The notes under the pieces are model-generated. The model had not been told where the DNA came from and made no database searches. It saw only the letters and a program-made list of their open reading frames with translations. The translations under genes and the position numbers were made by a program. This document shows, piece after piece, positions 51,475 through 59,136 of a DNA stretch of 64,000 nucleotides. Each line of letters begins with the position of its first letter. Position 1 is the first letter of the stretch. Source of the DNA: Schlesneria paludicola DSM 18645. GTDB taxonomy: Bacteria > Planctomycetota > Planctomycetia > Planctomycetales > Planctomycetaceae. The DNA lies in contig NZ_JH636434.1 of assembly GCF_000255655.1 (NCBI RefSeq), positions 2,673,625-2,737,624 on the forward strand, written 5' to 3'.

Positions 51475-54147
51475 TCACTCGGCCTCATCGGATCGCTTCA
51501 GTTCAAAGTTGATCTCCGTTTCGCCTTCTTGAAATGGCGTCGACTTGCTTACGGCGGCTTCATAGCCATCGGCACGAACTCGATAGGTATAACGTCCTTG
51601 GCTTGGCGTCATTGTGATCGTGGCTCGATACCTTCCCGCTTTGCCGATGGTGCCCTCAGACGGAGCCCAATAAAGCCCATCCGCGTACCCACCCACGTTT
51701 TCGAACGCCTTTTCAAAGACAAAATTCTCGATCGGCTGTTTCGTCACTGCATCAATGACAGAGCCAACGAGGACCTGTGGTCGCGTCATGACAATCGTTT
51801 CATCGTTTCCATTGAGATCGAATTTGATCTTCCGATTGATAACCCTGGCGAATCCTTTCGCCTCGACATCAAATTCGATGACATCCCCTGGCGGCGCATC
51901 GGTCCACTGGTAAAGCCCATTCTCGTCGGTTCGCTCAGGGAGTCCGTGACTTTGTAACGTTGAAAGAGCATCCGTGTTGCGCCAACTTTTGTAATTGATC
52001 CAGGCATTCTGTACTGGCCGGCCCTCTCCGTCGACGACTCGGAATGACAGCGTGACACCTGGACTTAGCGTGAAGTCGACGATCCGTTGTTTCTCAGTGG
52101 AATTCGCGAGTGGCCGTCGGCCGAACCCTGGAACTTTTTCGAAGACGGGTTGATATCCAGGTTTCACAATCGAGATCGTCAGTGCGATTTCACTTTGTGT
52201 GTCCCGAATATATTGTGATTGCGAGACCGCTCGAAATCGATACTGGCCATCCTGATCTGTGATCTGAATCGGGTGACTGTGATGCCCATTCAATTCACAG
52301 AGCACCAGCGCCGCACCCGCCACCGGCTTCCCGTCTTCATCAACCACTCGACCGCTGATGTCAAAGATAGGCCTTAACTTCCATGTATGTTTGAACTGCC
52401 GCAACTGATCCATCTGGTGGTCAACACTGTAGTTATTTGCATTCGTTGCGAAATCGGGATGAGTCACACTGAAAGTAGTGCTTGTCGTTCCAGGTGGAAC
52501 CAAGTCACACCGCCATTTTCCGTCTTTGTCAGTGACGTACGTCTCTCCGTTGAAGCTCGACTCTGCACGACGCAGCAACCCTGCTCGATGATCACCGGCC
52601 GAGAAACGTACCGTCGCTCCTTCGAGTGGCTGACCATTTGGGTTAAGCACGACGCCACCCACCGATGTACTCTTTGACATCTGAAAGGTGAATTCTTCGG
52701 GCAGGGGATCTTCTGAATCCTGTCCTCGGCGTCCCCAGAACGCTCGCATGGGGGCATAGCCAGGCGCGCGAGCATACAGATAGAGATACCTGGGATGTCG
52801 ATTCGGAAACGTCAGCGTGTACTGGCCGTCCGCGTCACCGACATGCCATTCCGCGTCCGCCAGGTCTCCTGTCCGAGCCATCCCAATCCGGGGACTCGCA
52901 ATGGGCTGACCGTCTTCATCAATGATCTGAACTCGTACTTCCCAGTTCGATTTCCCATCATCAACAATGTCATCGGCCGCCGCCGCAATACGCTCAGTCC
53001 GCATGAGCGGGACGAATGGAATTCCTGCCAGGCTCATGCCGATTGCAGTCACCATCATCGCCGTTGCCACGTTCAGCCGCAGCGTGATCGCACGATCGGA
53101 ATCGGTCAAACGTGTGATCCGTTGTTCGATGGCGTCAAAATCATCGAAGAGTGGCGCCACCAAAGGAAGACGCACAGCACGGACGCTTGACCACTCGGCG
53201 ACTTTCACAATGGCATGCGCCAACGGCCGCCCGTCGCCCCAGTGCTTCACGACATGGTCATCGCAGATCTGCTCCCGCAGAACGTGGATTCGCCCGTTGA
53301 GCCTTCGAACGAACAGATTCCACCACAAGACGATTTCCGTCATCTGCTGAAAGAACGCAAATAACGTGTCGTGGCGGTGTATGTGGGCCGCTTCATGCGC
53401 CAGCACGTAGACCAATTGGGTCTCATCAAGGGTTTCCACCACTCCCTCAGGAACCACGATCGCACATCGCCACCATCCAAGCGTCAATGGAGCCGGTGCG
53501 AGGCGCGATTCGTAGATCGGTGTTGTTTCGCTCAGGCCCGATGCCGCAAGTGCCGTTTTGGCCGCCGCTAACAGGCGAGGATTCGTTGCAGGTTTCAGCG
53601 TCCGTCTCAGATGTTGCACGACGAGCAAACCCCGCGCAAGCTGGAGCGTCAGGTAGAACATTCCAGCGCACCAGATCAGTATGAGCCAGACACCGACATC
53701 GGAAGCGTCCCAGTTCTTCAACCATTTCCAGCCTGGAACAGGCGTTTGAGTCCCTGCTGGTGAAGTGGCGAGACGAGCTTGAGACAGAGCGCCGGAGGAA
53801 TTCGGAGTCGACTCTGCAGAAACGAGACCCGTGTCACGAGGCAACGCATCCGCCAACTTGATTTGTTGCGTTGCGGGAGTTTTCACAGGCAGGGCCATCG
53901 CGCTGCGCGATGTGTCGCCTTGACGGACAGTCAACAAGCCAAGATCTCGAGTACTCGCGAGCCAACTGGGAAGCGGAGTCGCGACTGTCAGCATCAAGGT
54001 CACGGTCAGCACGCCATGCCGGATTGGCAATGACATGCGACGCACCAGGTGGCTCAAAAGCAATCCCGCCCCTGCAACGACGATCGACGCCACCACAATA
54101 TTCAACAGCAGCACGCCCGAACCCGATTTCAACGAATCGATGTGCAT
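51475..54147 (-). CDS. M56 (BlaR1-type) membrane metalloprotease with carboxypeptidase-regulatory tail
   Basis: An 890-residue protein. The N-terminal third is a BlaR1-like M56 peptidase: membrane segments at about 13-35, 45-65 and 150-175, zinc motif VLAHEAAHIHRHD (His251, Glu252, His255) and a third ligand in LREQICDDHVV (about Glu292). A further segment lies at about 355-375. Instead of the penicillin-binding sensor of BlaR1, the C-terminal half (about 405-890) holds at least four carboxypeptidase-regulatory-like units, e.g. VQIIDEDGQPIASPRIGM, VGGVVLNPNGQPLEGATVRF and ISGRVVDEDGKPVAGAALVL. It probably cleaves the BlaI repressor at 54158 on receiving an envelope signal. Ten bases separate the two genes. 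Confidence 0.8.
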   Translation of the reverse strand: MHIDSLKSGSGVLLLNIVVASIVVAGAGLLLSHLVRRMSLPIRHGVLTVTLMLTVATPLPSWLASTRDLGLLTVRQGDTSRSAMALPVKTPATQQIKLADALPRDTGLVSAESTPNSSGALSQARLATSPAGTQTPVPGWKWLKNWDASDVGVWLILIWCAGMFYLTLQLARGLLVVQHLRRTLKPATNPRLLAAAKTALAASGLSETTPIYESRLAPAPLTLGWWRCAIVVPEGVVETLDETQLVYVLAHEAAHIHRHDTLFAFFQQMTEIVLWWNLFVRRLNGRIHVLREQICDDHVVKHWGDGRPLAHAIVKVAEWSSVRAVRLPLVAPLFDDFDAIEQRITRLTDSDRAITLRLNVATAMMVTAIGMSLAGIPFVPLMRTERIAAAADDIVDDGKSNWEVRVQIIDEDGQPIASPRIGMARTGDLADAEWHVGDADGQYTLTFPNRHPRYLYLYARAPGYAPMRAFWGRRGQDSEDPLPEEFTFQMSKSTSVGGVVLNPNGQPLEGATVRFSAGDHRAGLLRRAESSFNGETYVTDKDGKWRCDLVPPGTTSTTFSVTHPDFATNANNYSVDHQMDQLRQFKHTWKLRPIFDISGRVVDEDGKPVAGAALVLCELNGHHSHPIQITDQDGQYRFRAVSQSQYIRDTQSEIALTISIVKPGYQPVFEKVPGFGRRPLANSTEKQRIVDFTLSPGVTLSFRVVDGEGRPVQNAWINYKSWRNTDALSTLQSHGLPERTDENGLYQWTDAPPGDVIEFDVEAKGFARVINRKIKFDLNGNDETIVMTRPQVLVGSVIDAVTKQPIENFVFEKAFENVGGYADGLYWAPSEGTIGKAGRYRATITMTPSQGRYTYRVRADGYEAAVSKSTPFQEGETEINFELKRSDEAE

Positions 54148-54157
54148 CGAGTGATTC

Positions 54158-54559
54158 CTATTGTTTTGGTTTGCGTGGAGACGATCCCGAATCAAGCAGT
54201 TTTCGCAGCCGCTGAACTTCGTCGGGTTTCAACTTCTTCGAACCGAGAAGGCTCGACACAAGGTCGGCCGCGGAACCACCAAAAAACGCTTCGACAAACT
54301 GTTCAGCCACACTTCGCGTCGCGACTTCGCGAGCGAACGCGGCGACATAACGAAAGCCGTCATCGTGCTTCTTACGATGCAGCCATCCCCGCTTTTCCAA
54401 GCGATCGACTTGATTCAAGACGGTCGTTCGCGTCACTTCACGCTGTGTCGTGATCGCGTCCCAAATCTCCGTGACCGTCGACCCCGTCTGCGGACCGCTC
54501 CAGATCACCTCCAGAATCTCAAGTTGGGCAGCAGTCAACGTGCCCTCCGGCTTCGCCAT
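54158..54559 (-). CDS. blaI: BlaI/MecI-type repressor
   Basis: A 133-residue winged-helix repressor. LTAAQLEILEVIWSGPQTGSTVTEIWDAITTQREVTRTTVLNQVDRLEKRGWLHRKKHDDGFRYVAAFAREV (described here by its ends) matches the BlaI/MecI DNA-binding domain; the C-terminal part dimerises. The ATG at 54559 has GGAGGTC just before it. It is the first gene of a pair with the M56 protease gene. Two operator-like dyads sit over its promoter, so it is probably autoregulated and released by proteolysis. Confidence 0.9.
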   Translation of the reverse strand: MAKPEGTLTAAQLEILEVIWSGPQTGSTVTEIWDAITTQREVTRTTVLNQVDRLEKRGWLHRKKHDDGFRYVAAFAREVATRSVAEQFVEAFFGGSAADLVSSLLGSKKLKPDEVQRLRKLLDSGSSPRKPKQ

Positions 54560-54589
54560 TTTTGACCTCCGATCCATCTCATCACTCAA

Positions 54590-54632
54590 ACGACGCGTGT
54601 CGTCAGTGTAGTCAAACGACACACGTCGTCAA
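54590..54632 (-). promoter_or_regulatory. blaI promoter overlapped by two operator dyads
   Basis: On the minus strand TTGACG (54632-54627) and TACACT (54610-54605) are 16 bp apart. Two copies of ACGAC-N4-GTCGT lie at 54616-54629 (over the spacer) and 54590-54603 (just downstream of the -10), with centres 26 bp apart. The two copies are also near-inverted repeats of each other. Confidence 0.75.
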
Positions 54633-55252
54633 GCATGAATTTCGGATCGATTGGTGCAACAAGGACCTGATCCGCGCCCCAGCAACACAGTCGAATCGTC
54701 TTGCATATCGTGTATATCAACCTCGAGCATCGTTGCCGCCGAGAATGCCGGGGAGGGTCCTAGCGAGCCCGAGAAACTCGATGAACGCCCTGTGTGGCCC
54801 GCCTGCTCTTCTTCGCTCGAAGCGTACGCCTTGCCGAGGAAAAGCCAGCCGTTCGCGCCGTTTCTGACAGTCAAACTTGTGGATGTCGCTGGGAGGCGAA
54901 ATGACTAGCCTCACGAGAGGAATCAATGGATCAAGGCGAAGACGTATGCGACAGTACGGAGGACATCGTCCCTCCACCACGCGATCCAATATTCAAACGA
55001 CGAAAGCAGCAACGCGATCGGCAAAGTCGACGAAATCGACTTGATCGGCAAACTTGAACACCTGAACGCCGCTCGACCGTCATTTGCTCAATGCCGTGAG
55101 TGGATTCAAGACAAACAAGCTTGCGGATTGTGCAAGCTTGTACACACTGAACTAATGAACTCAATCGGAACGCCACATCGGATCGAAAAGTCTCCTGATC
55201 GGAACTTTTCAACCAGTCTTGATAGCCCATCGGACTGGCAAAGGAATGCCAG
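54633..55252. other. Long divergent spacer with a perfect 10-bp inverted repeat
   Basis: 620 bases between blaI and the surface-protein gene. No gene is convincing. At 55115-55141 ACAAGCTTGC and GCAAGCTTGT form a perfect stem with a 7-base loop and no T-run after it, so it is an operator or RNA structure rather than a terminator. Confidence 0.45.
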
Positions 55253-56614
55253 ATGCTTTTCCATCGGCTGATCGGATTCTTCACTGGCCCCCGCTGTTCA
55301 TCCTCCATCGCGGTCGTCAACGATCGTCGATCACGGCGGCGCGCGGACGACAGTGTTACGGCGATTGTTGAGATTCTCGAAGGTCGAAAAATGCTCAGCG
55401 CCGCCCCGGCCCTTGGCGGTCTTCAAAGTGCGTTCACTTTTACCGAAAGCGCACCAGCGACACCTCTCGCACCGACGCTGACGATCACGGAGACCGACAG
55501 CACGACGATCACCCGCGCGACCGTTCAGATTGCCTTGAACTATTATGCACGTGGCGAAGATCTGCTGTCGTTCACGAACACCCCACACATCACTGGCAGT
55601 TGGAATGCGGCCACGGGAACGCTGACGCTATCGGGTACGGACACCGTCGCAAATTATCAGGCAGCATTGCGAAGTGTCTCGTATCAAAACCTTAACGCCC
55701 ATCCGACTAACAACGTCGGGCGCGTGTTTGCAGTTCAAGTCAGCGATGGCGTGAATGCCAGCACGTTCGGTTTCCAAGGAATGTATTTCCAGTCCACGAG
55801 CGCATACTTGGAACAGAGTGATGGCACCGAAGTGCAGGGGACGCCTGGCACGCCTCTCACGAACAGCGTCGATCTAACGCCGACCACGAGCGGAACTTTT
55901 GCCAGCGTATCGGTGCTGGATGTCTACTATACCGGCGATAGTGGAGACCAATCGTCGTCGAACGGAACACCATCGGTTCCCGGCAACTGGTATGCGGCGA
56001 GCGGTACACTTGTCATGTCGAGCTCGAATCCGACGGCAAACTTTCAGGCCTCTGCAAGGTCTGTGACCTACAAAAACCTCAATCTGGACCCCAGCGCCTC
56101 CCCACGCTTCTTTCAGTTCGTGGCGAACTACACGGTGACACCTGGATCCGGCAGTCCGGCCGATCTGCCGCAATACCTCTTCGCGACGGATCAAGGACTG
56201 AATGCCAATCCAACCAACACGGCACCGGTCCTTTCGAATGTGGAATCCGATCGAGGTTCATACCGTGTGAACTCGTCTCCGACCAAAGTCACTTCGACGC
56301 TGAGCATCACTGACCCGGATCACACCTCGCTTACGAGCGCCACCGTGCGCATTGATACGAATTATGTGAATGGGCAAGATCGGCTGACATTTGACGACAC
56401 GCCACGCATCACGGGAAGCTGGAATGCGGCAACGGGCACACTGACGCTCACAGGCACAGATTCGATCGCAAACTACGAGGCGGCGCTTCGAGCGGTGGCC
56501 TATCAGAACCTGAGCAGCAACCCCAACACGCTCGTTCGTCGGTTTGCCTTCGTGACGAACGACGGGTTGACGGATAGCACACCGGCCTATCGTTACTTCG
56601 ACATCGTCGCGTGA
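55253..56614 (+). CDS. Surface protein with LEPR-XLL-type signal and three beta-sandwich repeats
   Basis: A 453-residue protein. VEILEGRKMLSA (about residues 39-50) is a variant of the planctomycete N-terminal LEPR-XLL motif that marks exported, giant or surface proteins. Three repeats follow: about residues 75-175, 200-300 and 330-450. The first and third share ITGSWNAATGTLTLSGTDT and ANYQAALRSVSYQNL almost word for word; the middle one (VPGNWYAASGTLVMSSSNPT) is diverged. The fold is probably cadherin/Ig-like. AAGGA precedes the ATG. No catalytic motif is present; adhesion or matrix role is inferred. Confidence 0.75.
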   Translation: MLFHRLIGFFTGPRCSSSIAVVNDRRSRRRADDSVTAIVEILEGRKMLSAAPALGGLQSAFTFTESAPATPLAPTLTITETDSTTITRATVQIALNYYARGEDLLSFTNTPHITGSWNAATGTLTLSGTDTVANYQAALRSVSYQNLNAHPTNNVGRVFAVQVSDGVNASTFGFQGMYFQSTSAYLEQSDGTEVQGTPGTPLTNSVDLTPTTSGTFASVSVLDVYYTGDSGDQSSSNGTPSVPGNWYAASGTLVMSSSNPTANFQASARSVTYKNLNLDPSASPRFFQFVANYTVTPGSGSPADLPQYLFATDQGLNANPTNTAPVLSNVESDRGSYRVNSSPTKVTSTLSITDPDHTSLTSATVRIDTNYVNGQDRLTFDDTPRITGSWNAATGTLTLTGTDSIANYEAALRAVAYQNLSSNPNTLVRRFAFVTNDGLTDSTPAYRYFDIVA

Positions 56615-56690
56615 CCAAAACAATCCGGCAGTGGACCACACTTCGTAGTCAGCCGCGAGCGGATACCGAGTGCGTTGCCGACAGAATCTG

Positions 56691-58064
56691 CTAGATCACT
56701 TCGCGGATCGGATCATTGCCGGGATCGACAAGGTACTGTGGAACTCCCGCCAGATCGAAGACGCGAATATTCTGAACATCAATGCCCGCCGCTTTGTAGA
56801 GCGTTGCAAAGACTTCCTGGAATGTCGTCGGCCGCGAATTCGGTTGCTCGCCGTACCGATCCGTCGATCCTACCGTCTGACCTGTTCGCAGCCCTCCACC
56901 TGCCATGACAGCGGTATTTGCCTTTGGCCAGTGGTCGCGACTGTTCGTGTTGTTGATTTTCGGAGTGCGGCCGAATTCGCCCCAGACCACCACCGCGACA
57001 TCGCGATCGAGTCCCCGTTCGTGCAGGTCTGACACCAAGGCCGCAAGACCCTGATCCAAACGAGGGCACTCTTCTCGGCACTTCGGAAAATTCATCCCGT
57101 CAGAACCATGCCAGTCCCAGCGACTGAAGTTCATTGAAACGAACCGTGCACCAGCCTCAACCAGTCGCCGGGCGACACAGAAGTTTTCAATCATCGGCGG
57201 TGCGCCGTCCCGCTGGAACTCTTCGCTGCTTTTGCCATACCGGGCGACGGTTTGCGGATCTTCTTTCGACAGATCCAGCGCGTCGACCAATTTCGACGTT
57301 GTCAGAATGCCCATGGCCTGCTGCGCATAGACGTCCATGCTTTCCATTTGGCCCCGCTGATCGGCCGAGCGTTTGAACTTGTCGAGCGAGGCCATCAAAG
57401 ATGTCCGGTCGCGCAACTTCTCCAGCGTGACACCCTGGAGCACCATGTTTTCAGAACTGCTTCGTGCTTCACGCCCCAACATGTTAAAGGGCGAGTGCGC
57501 CACGCCGAGAAATCCGCCTTCACCCGTCTCGCCCCACGGACGATTTCCTGTCGCGTACATCAAAGCGACGTTCGCGGGAATTGCCGGATTCACTTGCCCC
57601 TGTAGTTTCGAAAGCCAAGCTCCCCCTTGAGGCCACCCACCGGGAGGTGTGCGTCCCCCCTTACGTCGCCCCGTCATACACTGATACGCGTCGTGAAGAC
57701 CATCGGAATCGGAGAGTGAACGGACCAGGATGAACTTGTCCATCATCTGGGCCATGCGCGGGAACATCTCGCTGACTTCGATCCCCGGGACGTTCGTCTG
57801 GATCGTATTGAACTCGCCACGGATCTCGACGGGGGCCTGGGGCTTCGGGTCCCACATATCGATATGTGGCGGTCCGCCCGGCAGGTAGATGTTGATGATC
57901 GCCTTGTGCGAATGCCCGGTCTTCGACGCCGACTCGGCCCGCAACGCATCGGCAAGGCTGATTCCACCGAGTGCCAGACCACCCACTGTCATAAAATCAC
58001 GGCGTGAGATTCCATCGCAGAATCGCCCCGCCGTCGATGGGCGACGGCCAAGAATTGTCAGCAT
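56691..58064 (-). CDS. DUF1501 protein, Tat-exported, sulfatase-like fold
   Basis: A 457-residue protein of the DUF1501 family, abundant in planctomycetes. The twin-arginine signal SRRDFMTVGGLALGG (residues 20-34) predicts folded export by Tat. YLPGGPPHIDMWDPKPQAP, RSLSDSDGLHDAYQCMTGRR and WGEFGRTPKINNTNSRDHWP are the conserved family blocks, related to the alkaline phosphatase superfamily; the last includes Asp and His in metal-ligand positions. The reaction is not known. A DUF1553/PSD1 partner, its usual neighbour, is absent here. Confidence 0.85.
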   Translation of the reverse strand: MLTILGRRPSTAGRFCDGISRRDFMTVGGLALGGISLADALRAESASKTGHSHKAIINIYLPGGPPHIDMWDPKPQAPVEIRGEFNTIQTNVPGIEVSEMFPRMAQMMDKFILVRSLSDSDGLHDAYQCMTGRRKGGRTPPGGWPQGGAWLSKLQGQVNPAIPANVALMYATGNRPWGETGEGGFLGVAHSPFNMLGREARSSSENMVLQGVTLEKLRDRTSLMASLDKFKRSADQRGQMESMDVYAQQAMGILTTSKLVDALDLSKEDPQTVARYGKSSEEFQRDGAPPMIENFCVARRLVEAGARFVSMNFSRWDWHGSDGMNFPKCREECPRLDQGLAALVSDLHERGLDRDVAVVVWGEFGRTPKINNTNSRDHWPKANTAVMAGGGLRTGQTVGSTDRYGEQPNSRPTTFQEVFATLYKAAGIDVQNIRVFDLAGVPQYLVDPGNDPIREVI

Positions 58065-58388
58065 GAAGATTCCTTACAGTTCCCAGTCATTCGCTTCTTT
58101 CGCATTTCTGCTTGTTGATGCGTCATATGATATCGATACGATGGGACGCCTCAAGCCCAGTCGCAATTCCCACGAATGGCAAATGAGCCAAGGTTTTCGG
58201 GTATTGGAAGAATTGTCACAGGTTTGAGTGAGTCTTCCCGAACGAAACCGGGCCGTGCCACGACCTCGACACAATCCGTGGGACTCGCCACGCCCGTTCT
58301 CGTCACGGGTTTTCGTCTGGCCGAGGTCGACGATATAACGAGGGTTCCTTGCATCGACAAAGTTGCCTTGATCGATTGGCCTGCCCCG
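58065..58388. other. Spacer before the NfeD-like gene
   Basis: 320 bases. The NfeD-like frame stays open upstream to 58176, so its N-terminus could begin earlier; the extra sequence is Thr/Ser/Arg-rich and not family-like. Confidence 0.35.
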
Positions 58389-59021
58389 ATGTTTCTTGAA
58401 CCGTTCGCGATTTTGAAAGCGATGTTCGGCCTGACGATCTTAATGGCCGTCACGCTCGGCTGGGTCCATTGGACGCGGCAGTCGAGTGTCGGACGTTCGT
58501 ATCGCAATTCCGGTTTGATTGCCGCACGACTTGGTGTCGTTTATGGTGCGGGATGGCTCCTGATGTGCGGAGCACTGGGACTCGGTGTCCACTGGTTCGT
58601 GATCGTGGCCCTGATCCTATACTGCCTGAGTCCCCTCGCGACGCTGCATGAGAAACCCGGATTTCTGAATTTGCTAGCGATGGATTTTCCCGGATTTGTT
58701 GTCGCGTTCGTGGTGTTTTTGCCCATCTATGTGCTGAAGCAATTCATTCTCGGCTTTCCCGAGCACGATCTGGTGGTGCTGTCACCGCCAGATCCGGCCG
58801 TATCACTGGCCCCGAGACAAGACACCTCGATTCCCAATCTCGACCAGCAGTTGGTCAGCGTTGTCACGACACTGCGCCCCACTGGAAAAATTGAATACAA
58901 CGGAACTCGATTCGACGCGACCTCATTCGATGGCACAATGATCGATGCGGGACAGCTCGTGGAAGTCTGCACGCGAAAAGATCGCATGTTCATCGTGCGG
59001 CCCGTCGAATCCCGCGGCTGA
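58389..59021 (+). CDS. NfeD-like membrane protein with C-terminal OB fold
   Basis: A protein of 210 residues from the ATG at 58389 (up to 281 if it starts at 58176). Hydrophobic segments: about residues 5-22 (AILKAMFGLTILMAVTLGW), 42-75 (LGVVYGAGWLLMCGALGLGVHWFVIVALILY) and 95-120. The C-terminal 60 residues, VVTTLRPTGKIEYNGTRFDATSFDGTMIDAGQLVEVCTRKDRMFIVRP, follow the NfeD OB-fold pattern, described here in part. NfeD proteins work with membrane stomatin/ClpP-like partners; none is encoded nearby. It converges with the second sigma factor. Confidence 0.65.
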   Translation: MFLEPFAILKAMFGLTILMAVTLGWVHWTRQSSVGRSYRNSGLIAARLGVVYGAGWLLMCGALGLGVHWFVIVALILYCLSPLATLHEKPGFLNLLAMDFPGFVVAFVVFLPIYVLKQFILGFPEHDLVVLSPPDPAVSLAPRQDTSIPNLDQQLVSVVTTLRPTGKIEYNGTRFDATSFDGTMIDAGQLVEVCTRKDRMFIVRPVESRG

Positions 59022-59073
59022 TCTGTCGCGTTTCCCGTGACACAATACGGCATGGGCGACGGCATCCGACGGT

Positions 59074-59111
59074 CGGTCAGCCACGGCTCGCGATGCGCCG
59101 GTGGCTGACCG
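59074..59111. terminator. 11-bp hairpin between convergent genes
   Basis: CGGTCAGCCAC (59074-59084) pairs perfectly with GTGGCTGACCG (59101-59111), with GGC/GCC pairing in the loop. It lies between the NfeD-like gene and the second sigma gene and could terminate both. AATACGG at 59044 and CCGTATT at 59109 form an alternative outer pairing. Confidence 0.55.
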
Positions 59112-59136
59112 TATTCCACAAGCGCACTCTCACGAT

